DNA from: Planctomycetota bacterium
GTDB taxonomy: Bacteria > Planctomycetota > Phycisphaerae > UBA1845
Length of the DNA stretch: 64,000 bases
Direction: 5' to 3'
Assembly: GCA_030616775.1 (NCBI GenBank)
Contig: JAUWWQ010000002.1
Span: forward strand, 1-64,000
Part shown: positions 25,972 to 36,276 of the stretch, piece by piece
Numbering within the stretch: the first letter of the stretch is position 1
How the letters are laid out: each line of letters begins with the position of its first letter
Program-made: the position numbers and the translations under genes
Notes under the pieces: generated by a model
What the model was told of the DNA's origin: nothing
The model's input: only the letters and a program-made list of their open reading frames with translations
Databases searched by the model: none

Positions 25972-26299
25972 GGCACCGCTTTACCGTGCGGGTGGTGGTG
26001 CCAAGCTCAAGCGCGGTATCTGTTTTATCAGTGCCCGATAAGCCTCTGTCCGGGATCCCGCCACCGGGCGAGAATCCGATAATTGTAGAGGGGTGCGCTC
26101 AGGCGAGTGGCGTCCCACGCAACCGAGCCAGGGATCACAACACTGCTTAACCAGATGTCGGGGCTAACAGAGGTCGGGCTACCCGAAGGCCGATCAAGTT
26201 GCTAGTTGGTTTCGCCATTGCCAAGCGAAGAGGCCGGCCCCTCCGTGCGCGTCCATGTCGCGGTAGACAAGTCGGCTGCAGAGACAGGCTGCGCGTGAA
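25972..26299. other. intergenic, no gene seen
   Basis: About 330 bp upstream of the hybrid kinase. No frame has a credible start, and I see no strong hairpin. It should hold the kinase promoter, which I could not locate with confidence. Confidence 0.35.
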
Positions 26300-29200
26300 G
26301 TGGAGTTAACCCGCACAACGGTCCATAAAGGACTCCAAGCTAGGGCCATCGCCTTCTCCGTCGTGTTAGTGCTGGGGACGGTGGGGGTCCTCGCAGCCGC
26401 TCTCATACACCACAACTACTGTGACTCGATTCGAGCTTTGACGGAAAAGGCAGTCCTGCACGCCCGATCAATCAGTAAGAGATCGGCGCCCCATCTTCTG
26501 CCGAGCAACATAAGAGCACTGGAAAGCATCATTCTAGGTACAGCAGGTGCGAATGAGCTCCAGGTCGCCCAGGTTATCGACACCCACGGCAATGTCCTAG
26601 CTGTCTTCCAGCGCAACGACAAGTTCATTCCAGAGGTACCCGTAGACCTGTTGTCCCCAATTGACGGTCAGGTCGATCGAGATACTATGTGCATTGCCCA
26701 CTCTCCCGAGCAGCTTCTCATCGTTGTCCCCATCTGGCCGCACCCAACCAGACTCGACCTCGGCCCAACCGAATCGCAGGAAACCAGTAGCCAGATCGAA
26801 GATGCTCCCATCGGGTTCGTCCGTCTTGTCTACGGTTTGGAAGAGGTGCGGGCGGAGCTGGCAGGACATGTGTTGTCCAGTATCGGGATTGCCATAACCG
26901 TGATCGTCGTGGGTATCGGTTTCACCATCGTGATGGTCAGGCAACTCCTGGCGCCGGTGAAACATCTGGCCACCGTTGCCACCGCAATTGCCGAAGGAGA
27001 CATGAGCAAACGTGCCAGCGAGGACGCCGTCGGGGAGATCGGCGTCCTGGCGCGCTCGTTCAATCACATGGCCGACCGGCTCCAGGAGAGTTATGCATCC
27101 ATCGAGCGCAAGATTACAGAGCGGACGGCAGAGCTGGAGGCACAGCGTCACGACCTTAGAACGGAGGTGGGGGAGCGCAAGCGGACGGATGAGGCCCTGT
27201 GTGAGTCAGAGGAGCGCTACCGGGCGATATTCGAGCAAGCGGCCATCTCGATCTTTCTCGTGGATGCCGAGACCGCGGCACTAACGGACTTCAACAGGCG
27301 AGCTCACCAAAGTCTGGGCTATTCCCGCGAAGAGTTTCAAATACTGGTGGTCTCCGACATTGAGGCCACTGAAGATGCCGAGGAGGTCGCCCGGCATATT
27401 CAGAAGACTATCAGGGGCACGGGAGATACATTCGAAGCGAAACATAGGACAAAGGATGGGCAGGTCCGGGACGTTCTTGTCAGCGCCAGACCCATCACCA
27501 TTCGCGGGAAGACGTTCATCCACTCGATAACCTGCGACATTACCGACCGCAAGCGGGCCGAAGAGGCCCTGCGTAATAGTGAGGAGCGCCTCCGAACGGT
27601 GATCAACGCCAGCAAAGACGCAATGATCGCCGTTGGGGAAAACGGGCTGATAACCCTATTCAACCCTGCAGCCGAGCACATGTTCCGACGGGCAGCGCAG
27701 GAGATGCTCGGCCGACCGCTGGACTGCTTGATGCCCGAGGAGTATCACGATCTCCACCGTCAGTACGTTGCGGGCTACTTCACGGCAGGCGAACCACACG
27801 GCGCCGTCGGCAAGACCGTTGAGCTACCTGCACTACGAGCCGACGGTCAGCAATTTCAGATGGAACTGTCTCTTTCGATAGGTCAGCATGGAGGTAAACG
27901 TTTCGCCCTGGCGCTCATCCGCGACGTCACCGACCGCAAACGGGCAGAGACGGAGTTGGAACAGGCCAAGGAGGCTGCGGAGGCAGCCAACAGGGCCAAA
28001 AGTGCATTTTTGGCCAATATCAGCCACGAAATTCGCACCCCGATGAACGGCATCATCGGGATGACGGAACTGGCACTGGCAACAAATCTCAATAAGGAGC
28101 AACACGAGTATCTGGACACCGTGCTGCGATGTGGGAACTCTCTTCTGCGTCTTCTCAACGACGTCCTGGACCTGTCCAAGATCGAGGCCGGCAAGCTGGT
28201 AATCGAGACGACCGACCTTGACGTTGTCGAGCTTGTTGAGAGCGTCGCGGACATGCTGGCCATTCGGGCCGCTGCCAAAAGGTTGGAGCTGATCTGTGAC
28301 ATCGATCCTGGCGTACCCCGCTTCTTGCGGGGAGATCCGGTACGCCTGCGTCAAGTCCTTGTCAATCTGGTAGGAAACGCAGTGAAGTTCACCAGGGAAG
28401 GTGAGGTGATCGTTGGCGCCAAGGTCGAGCACGAGGCCGGCAACGACGTGTCCCTGGGGTTCCGGGTGTCGGACACGGGCATCGGTATTCCCGAACATCG
28501 GCAGCAGGCTATTTTCGAGACCTTCATTCAGGGCGACGGTACCACCGCGCGACAATACGGCGGTACCGGGCTTGGGCTGGCGATCTCCAGGCAGATAGTC
28601 AAACTCCTCGACGGCGAAGTCTCCGTGGAGAGCGAGCCGGGGAAAGGCAGTACATTCCATTTCACCGTGCCGCTCAAACGGGTGGAGACTCCGGGCCAAC
28701 ATCCGACGATGCTACCGGAGCAGCCGGATGGCCTACGCGGGCGGCGCATCCTCGTCGTCGACGATAACGCGACCGTCCGCCGTGTCCTCCAGGTAACGCT
28801 TAGATCATGGGGATGTGACACCGTTCTCGCTGCAGCCGGATCGGAAGCACTCGAACTGGCCAAAACCGCCTGCGCCGCCGGCCACCCATTCGTGGACGTC
28901 CACATGCCCGAGATGAGCGGCGTGGAGGTGGGGCGCGCTCTTCGAGATGACACACGCCACGGGCAGCCTCAGATTATTTTCCTCAGCTCACTGGGAAGCC
29001 GGCCCAAATTGGACGTAGACATCCAATCACAGTGCGTCGCCAATCTGACCAAACCGATCAAGCAGGGACCGCTCGTGCAGGCACTGTTCGCTGCTCTGAC
29101 ACGAACTGACACCGCGCGAGGAACGACGCGTGAGGCCGCAGCTCCTGCGGATACTGGCAAGCGCCGATGCCGCACTTGCGTGCTGTTAGTCGAAAACCAC

Positions 29201-29956
29201 CCGGCAAGCTCCAAGGCAGTGGAAGGGATTCTTGAAAGCCTTGACTGCAACGTGACTACCGCGTCGAACGGGCGCGCCGCGATCAAAATATTGGAGCAAG
29301 AGTCCTTCGATCTGATCTTCATGGACGTTCAAATGCCGGAGATGGATGGTCTGGAAGCTACCAGGCGCCTTCGCAAGCAAGATCGTTTCAAAGACGTTCC
29401 GATAATCGCCATGACTGGCCATGCAATGACGGAGGATCGTGCACGCTGTCTGACTGCCGGAATGGACGATTACCTTACCAAGCCAGTAAGCGCGGAGGCA
29501 ATCCAGAATGCAGTCCGCCAGTGGAGCACCAAGCGCCGCCCCGCTGTGTCAAACACAGATTCGAGCGACAACCTTCCGATATTTTCTCAGAAGCGTACTG
29601 ATGATGACAGGGTGTTGGCAAGCCCAATCGACATCGAACAGGCTTTGGAGAATTTGGCCGGCGACCGGGAGCTACTCATGGAGGTCCTTGACACTTTCAT
29701 GGAGACGATCCCCAAGATCCTCGAGGACCTGCACAACGCCGTCAGCAACGGGGATGCATCCCGGTTGGCAGCCGCGGCACATAGCCTGAAGGGGGCGGCT
29801 GCGAACGTCTGCGCCGAACCGATACGCCAAACCGCTCGGCGACTGGAAGAGCTGAGTCGGTGGAACGAGCTGCGAGATGTCGATCGTGTCCTGGCCGACC
29901 TGCACGAACATGTCGGCCGATTGCGCACTTTCGCTGAGAAGGTGCAACAGGAATAG
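26300..29956 (+). CDS. hybrid sensor histidine kinase (HAMP-PAS-PAS-HisKA-HATPase-REC-REC-HPt)
   Basis: Membrane-bound sensor with helices near residues 14-37 and 192-213, between which lies a sensor domain outside the membrane. It continues with HAMP (about 213-265), two PAS domains (about 300-415 and 425-555), HisKA with phospho-His 576 in [12 protein letters not shown], and HATPase ([25 protein letters not shown]). Two receivers (about 815-930 and 960-1075) and an HPt domain ([12 protein letters not shown], about 1160) complete the relay. Receiver 1 appears to lack about four residues before its phospho-Asp ([11 protein letters not shown]). Receiver 2 has EN where an acidic pair is normal (LLVENHP). 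GTG start. Nine base pairs before the next gene, its likely partner. Confidence 0.93.
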   Translation: MELTRTTVHKGLQARAIAFSVVLVLGTVGVLAAALIHHNYCDSIRALTEKAVLHARSISKRSAPHLLPSNIRALESIILGTAGANELQVAQVIDTHGNVLAVFQRNDKFIPEVPVDLLSPIDGQVDRDTMCIAHSPEQLLIVVPIWPHPTRLDLGPTESQETSSQIEDAPIGFVRLVYGLEEVRAELAGHVLSSIGIAITVIVVGIGFTIVMVRQLLAPVKHLATVATAIAEGDMSKRASEDAVGEIGVLARSFNHMADRLQESYASIERKITERTAELEAQRHDLRTEVGERKRTDEALCESEERYRAIFEQAAISIFLVDAETAALTDFNRRAHQSLGYSREEFQILVVSDIEATEDAEEVARHIQKTIRGTGDTFEAKHRTKDGQVRDVLVSARPITIRGKTFIHSITCDITDRKRAEEALRNSEERLRTVINASKDAMIAVGENGLITLFNPAAEHMFRRAAQEMLGRPLDCLMPEEYHDLHRQYVAGYFTAGEPHGAVGKTVELPALRADGQQFQMELSLSIGQHGGKRFALALIRDVTDRKRAETELEQAKEAAEAANRAKSAFLANISHEIRTPMNGIIGMTELALATNLNKEQHEYLDTVLRCGNSLLRLLNDVLDLSKIEAGKLVIETTDLDVVELVESVADMLAIRAAAKRLELICDIDPGVPRFLRGDPVRLRQVLVNLVGNAVKFTREGEVIVGAKVEHEAGNDVSLGFRVSDTGIGIPEHRQQAIFETFIQGDGTTARQYGGTGLGLAISRQIVKLLDGEVSVESEPGKGSTFHFTVPLKRVETPGQHPTMLPEQPDGLRGRRILVVDDNATVRRVLQVTLRSWGCDTVLAAAGSEALELAKTACAAGHPFVDVHMPEMSGVEVGRALRDDTRHGQPQIIFLSSLGSRPKLDVDIQSQCVANLTKPIKQGPLVQALFAALTRTDTARGTTREAAAPADTGKRRCRTCVLLVENHPASSKAVEGILESLDCNVTTASNGRAAIKILEQESFDLIFMDVQMPEMDGLEATRRLRKQDRFKDVPIIAMTGHAMTEDRARCLTAGMDDYLTKPVSAEAIQNAVRQWSTKRRPAVSNTDSSDNLPIFSQKRTDDDRVLASPIDIEQALENLAGDRELLMEVLDTFMETIPKILEDLHNAVSNGDASRLAAAAHSLKGAAANVCAEPIRQTARRLEELSRWNELRDVDRVLADLHEHVGRLRTFAEKVQQE

Positions 29957-29965
29957 GAGCCGGAT

Positions 29966-32629
29966 TTGGACAAGCCCTGCCGAATTCTGGTGGTTGACGA
30001 CAATCCCACCAATGTGGCAATTCTGGTCAAGTCGCTGCAGAAGGCCGGGCACGAAGTGCTGGCCGCGGAGGACGGATTCGCCGCGGTTGACCTGGCCACC
30101 TCGCAACAGCCCGACCTCATCCTCTTAGACATGATGTTGCCCAAGAGAGACGGGTTGGCAGTGTGCAGGATACTGAAGTCGCAGGAGGTGACAGCCTCGA
30201 TCCCGGTCATCTTCGTGACGGCTGTCTCGGAACCCGACCGGATGCTCAAAGCATTTGAGATCGGCGGATCCGACTATGTGACTAAACCGTTTAAGACGGC
30301 GGAAGTTTTGGCCCGCGTGTCCGTGCACGCACAGCTTCACCAAGCCGAAGCCACGCTGGTTCAGAAGAACCAACAGACCGAAAAGCTCGCCAATGACCTC
30401 GCCCAAGCGAACGTGCAACTGGCCCGTCTGAGCCGGACCGATCCACTGACCGAGTTGCTAAACCGCCGGGCCTGGGAAGAGGCCGCCAGACGGGAACATG
30501 ATCGCTTCCACAGACACGGCAATCCCTACAGTGTCCTGATGATTGATGTGGACCACTTTAAGTGTTTCAACGATTCTCAAGGGCACCAGGCAGGTGATGA
30601 TTGTCTTCGGAGGGTGGCCGCGTCGATCGCCTCGGCGTGCCGGCGCCTCGATGTTGTGGGACGCTATGGCGGCGAAGAGTTCGTCGTACTGGCACCGGAG
30701 ACCGTCGCAGAGGCGGCGCTAAAGCTGGCCGAGCGGATCCGAAAGGTCATCTGGGGACTGGGCATTCCGCACCCGGCCAGCGCTGTCGGAGAGAGGGTCA
30801 CAGTCAGCATTGGGGTCGCGACTACAGACAGCGGATCTTGGGAGAACGTCCTCAGTAGAGCCGACGATGCCCTCTATGTGGCCAAACGGGCCGGGCGGAA
30901 CATGGTCTACGCCGACCACCGACTCGGACCCACAACCAGTATGCCCATCGGAGCGAGACCAACCACCAAGCTCACCGGAGAATCCTCTCTGGTCCCCGAG
31001 GAAGACGCCACAGTCCTGGTTGCCGACGATGACGCCACCAGCCGGACACTCTTTCGGACCGCCCTTAAGCGCAAAGGGTATCGGGTCTGCGAAGCGTCAA
31101 ACGGACGAGAAACCCTCACCGAGGTCGCTGAACAGAGGCCCGACGTCGTCATTATGGACGTAATGATGCCGGAGATCGACGGGTTGGAGTGCACTAGGCG
31201 GATTCGTGCGAACCCGGAGACCCAGGACATCCCCATCATTATGATCAGTGCCGGAAGTAGTGGATGTGACGTGCTGGCCGGTCTGGAGGCCGGCGCTGAC
31301 GAATATCTCACCAAACCCCTCCAAATCAGCGAGTTGACGCTACGGGTTCGTTCGATGGTTTGCCTGCGGCGTGAGCGGAAGGATCTGCTCTACAGCTACG
31401 AGCTTCGTGGAGAGCAAACCCGGATTCTACAGTGTTTGCTCGATTTCAGCCAGTCGGTCTCTACCTCGCTTGAGCTTGATGAGATCCTCGACCATGCCCT
31501 TGCGGCTGCCGCGGAGGTTACCAGTAGTCGTCGCATCTCGGTCATGCTTCCTGATCCCGATTATCGATTCCTCACGATTGCCAAGTGTGTGGGGATGGAC
31601 GAGGATCTGGCCAGTACCGTCAGGGTTCCAATCGGGGAAATGATTGCGGGTCATGTATTCGCATCGCGGCGGGCCATTGTCATCAACAATGAACAGGAGG
31701 CGGCGTTCCAGCACGGCGCATTCGATTCACACTTCTTTGCCGCTACCCCGCTGGTGTCGGCCCCACTACGTAGGGGCCGTACCATAGTAGGTGTTCTCAA
31801 CGTGACCGAGCGCTTCGGGCAACGTCCATTCGAGCCCCGCGATTTGGAGTACATCGACCTGATCGCCAATATCACGGGTTCTGCGGTCCACGGTATGTTA
31901 AGCCGCAGGGCCCGCGACCAGGCTCGCGATGGGATAATGGTGGCGCTGGTCAGAATGGCTGAGCACCGTGGCGATCAGACCGGCAGGCATGTGGATCGGA
32001 TGACGCGGTGCTGTCTGATCCTGGCAGAAGAGCTCCGCAGCAAGCCCGCTTTGCGCGACCAGATTGATGACATCTTCCTCCACAATCTTGAATGTGCGGT
32101 CCCGCTTCATGACATCGGGAAGGTGGCGATTCCGGACCAGATTCTGCTCAAACCGGGTCGGCTAACTCCGGAAGAAACTCAGATCATGCGCTCCCACGCC
32201 GACATCGGCGCCGATACCATACAATCCGTCGCCCAGCGCACACCGGGAGCCGGCTTTCTCACGATGGCTGCGGAAATCGCCCGTGCCCATCACGAGTGGT
32301 ATGACGGCTCGGGATATCCCAAGGGGCTAGGTGGTGACGCCATTCCGCTACCCGCTCGTATCGTAGCGCTTGCCGACGTATACGACGCTCTAACCACCAA
32401 CCGGGTTTACAAAGAGGCCATCCCTCACGACAAGGCCGTTAACATCATTGCCGATCTGTCCGAGACGCAGTTCGATCCGGCCGTGGTGGGGGCGTTTCTT
32501 GCCCGCCAAAGCGATTTCGCCAGGCTGGCTGCCGAACCCACCAGCGAACCGGACCAGCCGGCCGGCCAACAACACCAACAGCAACCGAACGACCACACAT
32601 TGGTCACAGCCACCGACCGCCCGCGGTAG
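29966..32629 (+). CDS. REC-GGDEF-REC-GAF-HD-GYP cyclic di-GMP response regulator
   Basis: An 887-residue cytoplasmic output protein. Receiver 1 (about 5-120) has DD and LLDMMLP. GGDEF (about 150-315) carries the active-site GGEEF preceded by an RRLD inhibitory I-site, so it should be a feedback-regulated diguanylate cyclase. Receiver 2 (about 345-460) has IMDVMMPEIDG. A GAF-type sensor (about 480-640) precedes HD-GYP (about 650-840) with HDIGKVAIPD and HHEWYDGSGYPKG, so it should be a phosphodiesterase. A TTG start with AGGAG about 7 nt upstream follows the kinase by 9 bp; the kinase HPt is its probable phosphodonor. Synthesis and breakdown modules in one chain imply switching. Confidence 0.92.
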   Translation: MDKPCRILVVDDNPTNVAILVKSLQKAGHEVLAAEDGFAAVDLATSQQPDLILLDMMLPKRDGLAVCRILKSQEVTASIPVIFVTAVSEPDRMLKAFEIGGSDYVTKPFKTAEVLARVSVHAQLHQAEATLVQKNQQTEKLANDLAQANVQLARLSRTDPLTELLNRRAWEEAARREHDRFHRHGNPYSVLMIDVDHFKCFNDSQGHQAGDDCLRRVAASIASACRRLDVVGRYGGEEFVVLAPETVAEAALKLAERIRKVIWGLGIPHPASAVGERVTVSIGVATTDSGSWENVLSRADDALYVAKRAGRNMVYADHRLGPTTSMPIGARPTTKLTGESSLVPEEDATVLVADDDATSRTLFRTALKRKGYRVCEASNGRETLTEVAEQRPDVVIMDVMMPEIDGLECTRRIRANPETQDIPIIMISAGSSGCDVLAGLEAGADEYLTKPLQISELTLRVRSMVCLRRERKDLLYSYELRGEQTRILQCLLDFSQSVSTSLELDEILDHALAAAAEVTSSRRISVMLPDPDYRFLTIAKCVGMDEDLASTVRVPIGEMIAGHVFASRRAIVINNEQEAAFQHGAFDSHFFAATPLVSAPLRRGRTIVGVLNVTERFGQRPFEPRDLEYIDLIANITGSAVHGMLSRRARDQARDGIMVALVRMAEHRGDQTGRHVDRMTRCCLILAEELRSKPALRDQIDDIFLHNLECAVPLHDIGKVAIPDQILLKPGRLTPEETQIMRSHADIGADTIQSVAQRTPGAGFLTMAAEIARAHHEWYDGSGYPKGLGGDAIPLPARIVALADVYDALTTNRVYKEAIPHDKAVNIIADLSETQFDPAVVGAFLARQSDFARLAAEPTSEPDQPAGQQHQQQPNDHTLVTATDRPR

Positions 32630-32635
32630 GGTAGG

Positions 32636-32881
32636 TCATCGACCCACCTGTTTCTCTCTGCCCGACGTCGTGTGCCACTGGTCCCGATGTACATCGGGAC
32701 CCGCCAGTGCATTTTGACGGGCAACACCTATACCTTCTCGCTCGCACGTTTCCCGACTCCGGTTAAAGAGTATCTTCCCAACCGTAAGCAGTGCCAGCAC
32801 CATGACGATCAGTCCCCATTGGGAAACAGTCGGAATCGGGTCGTTGGCAGCGATGTAACCGGCCGCAAAGCTACCGCGCAA
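32636..32881 (-). pseudogene. orphan IPTL-CTERM sorting tail
   Basis: The frame contains IPTVSQWGLIVMVLALLTVG followed by KILFNRSRETCERE: the IPTL-CTERM motif, one membrane helix and a basic end, which mark exported proteins processed by an exosortase-like system. Nothing that could be sorted precedes it. A TAG lies in frame just upstream and no ribosome-binding site is seen, so the body of the protein is gone. Residues after the basic cluster are an unusual extension. Confidence 0.55.
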
Positions 32882-33107
32882 CGCTCTGGAGACGTACTAC
32901 ATCAGGCGCGTCTCGGCACCGTCAAGCGAAAAACGAAAAAAAACGCGCTAGGCGCGAGTCTGCCGAACCGCCGATTAAGTCTGACAGAAGCCGTCGTTTC
33001 AGCTAATCGGGTAGCGGGCGCAACTGGCGGAAGGGGCATGGAGCGTTTATAGAACCGCTGGGCGCGGGCGGTGACGGGTTCCTGCGGATACGGTGGGCGA
33101 AGGGCGG

Positions 33108-33197
33108 CGGGCTATGGCCGGCACGGGGGCCGGCCGCTACGGTAGAAACGAACGGGCTACGGCCGGCACGGGGGCCGGCCGCTACGGAAGAAATGAG
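33108..33197. repeat. two tandem 45-bp units, each with a GC hairpin
   Basis: Unit 1 (33108-33152) and unit 2 (33153-33197) differ at few positions. Each contains GGCCGGC acggg GGCCGGCC flanked by CTAYGG and CTACGG, then a GAA-rich spacer. It lies between converging or divergent gene ends, just upstream of the PLP-enzyme start. No coding potential. Confidence 0.65.
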
Positions 33198-33235
33198 AAT
33201 GCTCTAATGTTCTGGTACCAGGTTGGGAGGTGATC

Positions 33236-34531
33236 ATGTCTTACACGAGACGAGGTTTTGTGAAGCAGGCGGCCGGGGCGGCCCTTGCCTATGCGATGCT
33301 GCGCGATGACGCCATCGAGCGGGTTCGGGCGGCTGTCAGAGACGCAGGGAGTGCATCGCCCGAGGAGATTGCCGGTAATGAAGACTTCTGGTTTCAGGTG
33401 CAACGGGCATACGACGTTGACCGCTCGATCATCAACTTGAACAACGGCGGTGTGGCCCCGTCGCCGCGATCGGTGATGGACGCCATGCGGCGGCACCAGG
33501 CCTTTACCAACCACGCCCCGTCCAGGCATCTGTGGACGGTGCTTGATCCCCAAGTGGAGACGGTGCGGTCCCGGATCGCCAAGGTCTTCGGCTGCGACCC
33601 CGAAGAAATCGCCATCACGCGGAATACGAGCGAGGCAATGGAGATTTGCCTGTATGGCCTCGATCTACAGCCCGGCGACGAAGTGCTTACCACCAGTCAC
33701 GACTACCCGCGCATGCTCAACACGCTCAAGCAGCGTGAGCTGCGCGAGGGGATCGTGCTGAAGACATTCGACATTCCCACCCCGCCGACCCGACTATCCG
33801 AACTGGTCGATCTGTTTGAGCAAAACATCACACCGAAGACGAAAGTGATCCTCCTATGCCACATCACTTTTCTCACCGGCCAGATCTTTCCCGTAAAAGA
33901 GATTGTGCACCTGGCCCGGCCGCGGGGGATCGAGGTGATCGTTGACGGCGCTCATTCATTCGCGCACTTTGCGTTCAAGCATTCCGACCTGGACTGTGAC
34001 TACTTCGGCACCAGTCTGCATAAGTGGCTAAGTGCGCCGATCGGGACGGGGTTTCTGTACGTGCGTAAATCGAAGATTGCCAATCTCTGGCCGCTGATGG
34101 CGGCGCCGGACCCGAAGAGCGACGATATTCGCAAGTTCGAGGAGATCGGCACGCACCCGACGGCACCGCGTCTGGCTATTGCCGAGGCGCTTAACTTCTA
34201 TGAAGGGATCGGCCCGGAGCGTAAGGAGGCCCGGCTTCGCTATCTGCGCAATCGCTGGGCGAAGCGGCTGATGGGTCAGCCCGGTGTCACAATCCGTACC
34301 AGTCTCGATCCGAATCAATCATGCGGCATCGGAACGGTCAGTATCGAAGGCGTCGACAATGCAGAGTTGGCCAATCACCTGTTTCGCAAGCATCGGATTG
34401 TGATCACAACGATCAAGCATGAGGACTTTGGCGGAATCCGGATCACACCCAATACCTACACGACGCTGCGCGAGATGGATATCTTCTGCGAAGCGATGGA
34501 AGAGGTGATCAAGAACGGCCTCCCATCATAG
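33236..34531 (+). CDS. Tat-exported aminotransferase class V (PLP) enzyme
   Basis: A fold-type I PLP enzyme of the isopenicillin N epimerase/cysteine desulfurase-like group. The PLP lysine is K263 in SLHKWLSAPIGTGFLY, preceded by the Asp/His pair in VDGAHSFAHF. The N-terminus TRRGFVKQAAGAALAYA is a twin-arginine signal (RRxFxK), so the enzyme is folded and then exported. ATG 33236 has GGGAGG 5 nt upstream. Relatives with the same signal occur in planctomycetes and act on unknown amino compounds. It is followed by a GT39-like gene after 38 bp. Confidence 0.88.
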   Translation: MSYTRRGFVKQAAGAALAYAMLRDDAIERVRAAVRDAGSASPEEIAGNEDFWFQVQRAYDVDRSIINLNNGGVAPSPRSVMDAMRRHQAFTNHAPSRHLWTVLDPQVETVRSRIAKVFGCDPEEIAITRNTSEAMEICLYGLDLQPGDEVLTTSHDYPRMLNTLKQRELREGIVLKTFDIPTPPTRLSELVDLFEQNITPKTKVILLCHITFLTGQIFPVKEIVHLARPRGIEVIVDGAHSFAHFAFKHSDLDCDYFGTSLHKWLSAPIGTGFLYVRKSKIANLWPLMAAPDPKSDDIRKFEEIGTHPTAPRLAIAEALNFYEGIGPERKEARLRYLRNRWAKRLMGQPGVTIRTSLDPNQSCGIGTVSIEGVDNAELANHLFRKHRIVITTIKHEDFGGIRITPNTYTTLREMDIFCEAMEEVIKNGLPS

Positions 34532-34569
34532 GAAATGCAAAGTCCCAGGGGGAAAGCGGGACGAAGTAA

Positions 34570-36192
34570 ATGGACACGCAGTCCGGAGATCAACTGCAGG
34601 CAAACGAGTCTTCCACGCTTGGTGAAATCGAGCATGACTCAATTCGCGCAAGACCGCCGCTGGGACGAACGCTGCTAGTTCTAACTGTGGCATGGGCTGT
34701 CATCTTCACCGCCGCAGGTACCTGGTCTGCATACTGGTCCGATCTGCGCAACGACCAATACCAGCTCATCTACCTTGGCCAACGTGTCTACGACGGTGAC
34801 CGCATGTACGTCGACTGCTGGGAGAACAAGCCGCCCGGCATTGCCTGGATCAACGCCCTGGGCGTTGCGGCAAGCCGCGGCGGGCAGCTCGGAGCATGGC
34901 TGCTGCCCGGCCTGACGATGCTGTTGTCCCTGGCCGTGTTTGGCTACGCGCTGGCCCGGACACTCAGCGTGATAGCCGCGTGCGGGACCGTGCTCATCGC
35001 GGCGGTCGTGTGGAGTCTGCGACTCTACGATACACCTTCCATCAATCCGGATTTCTATTCCTCGATGTTCGAGCTGACGGCGTGCTCTCTGTGGTTAGTG
35101 TCTTTGGACACAACCCGTGGCGGTCGTCGCTTCTGGCTGGGGATAGGGGCCGGGCTGGTTTGGGCTGCCGCCGCTACCGTCAAGCAAACCGGAATCGCGG
35201 GATTGCTGGCGGTGTCGGTCGTTGCGATCGTACTGATCGTGTCTAAGCGGGGTGATAAGCGGCGTTGGGTAACCACGGACGCGTGGGCTTGGATTGGGGT
35301 CGTTTTCGGGTTAGTTATAGTGGCAGCCGTGCTCGCCTATCGCCAGACGTTCGGCGCCGCATGGGAAGCGATGTTTACATTCAACCGTGGGTTGTTCAAT
35401 CTGGAGGGCGTCGCCACTACGGTTACATCGTGGTCACGCCTACGCGCCGGACTCAGTCCCGTCCAGCTCGCCCTTTGGCTGGGACTCGTCGGCGTGATCG
35501 CCACACTGCACAGCAGCAGGGCCAACCATCTGACACGGGCGGTAATAGGTGCGATGCTCCTGTGGTGGGCGGGGCATGTGCTGTTGGCACTGCTTGGCCC
35601 CAGCCGGTCGATGCGCTACTGGCAGGCGACTTTTCCAGCCATGCTCTGGCTTGCCGGCGCGGGTATCTATCACTTCGAGGACATTTTCCGGCGGCTGGAG
35701 AAGGGTTACCGCAGCGCTCTTGTCGTCGTCTGTGTGACGGTTGTGGTTCTACTGGGTCGGCCGCTGGCGGAGCACTACCAACACGGTTTGGCCACCTCGC
35801 ATCTGGCATACGCTGCAGAAGAGACTCAGCGCGATCGCCTCGACACTGTGGGGAGACAAATCCAGGATGTCGTTCCTGAGGAAGAGGCGATCTACGTCTG
35901 GGCGTACGATGCGGGCGTTTATCTATACGCCAATCGACCCGCCGCCAGCCGGTTCACATACCCGCGTTCAGCGGAGCAGATTGGTGAGATCCTGTTTGAT
36001 CTTGCAGGCCGAAAGCCTTATCTCCTGCTGATTCCCGGAGGCAACTCCCCGGAATTCGACCGGTGGTGTGACAACCTCTGTCATCAACAGCTAGACGAGA
36101 TCCTCGCTCGATATGAGATGAGAACAGTCATTGGCCGCTACCAGGCCTGGGTTCGGCTGGAGGCACACGGTGAATCCCCACCAGCACCCTGA
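34570..36192 (+). CDS. GT39/PMT-type membrane glycosyltransferase
   Basis: An integral membrane protein of 540 residues with about ten helices and the pattern of dolichyl-phosphate-mannose-type glycosyltransferases: an N-terminal loop with LRNDQYQLIYLGQRVYDGD followed by VDCWENKPPGIAWINALG, where acidic residues in the first external loop are catalytic in the family. The C-terminal 110 residues form a soluble domain (VPEEEAIYVWAYDAGVYLYA). It likely transfers a lipid-linked sugar to an envelope acceptor. No ribosome-binding site stands out. It is probably co-transcribed with the PLP gene. Confidence 0.82.
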   Translation: MDTQSGDQLQANESSTLGEIEHDSIRARPPLGRTLLVLTVAWAVIFTAAGTWSAYWSDLRNDQYQLIYLGQRVYDGDRMYVDCWENKPPGIAWINALGVAASRGGQLGAWLLPGLTMLLSLAVFGYALARTLSVIAACGTVLIAAVVWSLRLYDTPSINPDFYSSMFELTACSLWLVSLDTTRGGRRFWLGIGAGLVWAAAATVKQTGIAGLLAVSVVAIVLIVSKRGDKRRWVTTDAWAWIGVVFGLVIVAAVLAYRQTFGAAWEAMFTFNRGLFNLEGVATTVTSWSRLRAGLSPVQLALWLGLVGVIATLHSSRANHLTRAVIGAMLLWWAGHVLLALLGPSRSMRYWQATFPAMLWLAGAGIYHFEDIFRRLEKGYRSALVVVCVTVVVLLGRPLAEHYQHGLATSHLAYAAEETQRDRLDTVGRQIQDVVPEEEAIYVWAYDAGVYLYANRPAASRFTYPRSAEQIGEILFDLAGRKPYLLLIPGGNSPEFDRWCDNLCHQQLDEILARYEMRTVIGRYQAWVRLEAHGESPPAP

Positions 36193-36276
36193 GCGAAAAG
36201 ATCTGCAAACACACAAGTGCGCTAAACGGGAACCGTGCAGTAATTGGCAGATGAGTTGCTGCAGCGGAGACTCCCG

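Noticed and set aside
27833-28702. Minus-strand open frame opposite the histidine kinase
   Set aside because: Antisense to HisKA/HATPase motifs; no independent support.
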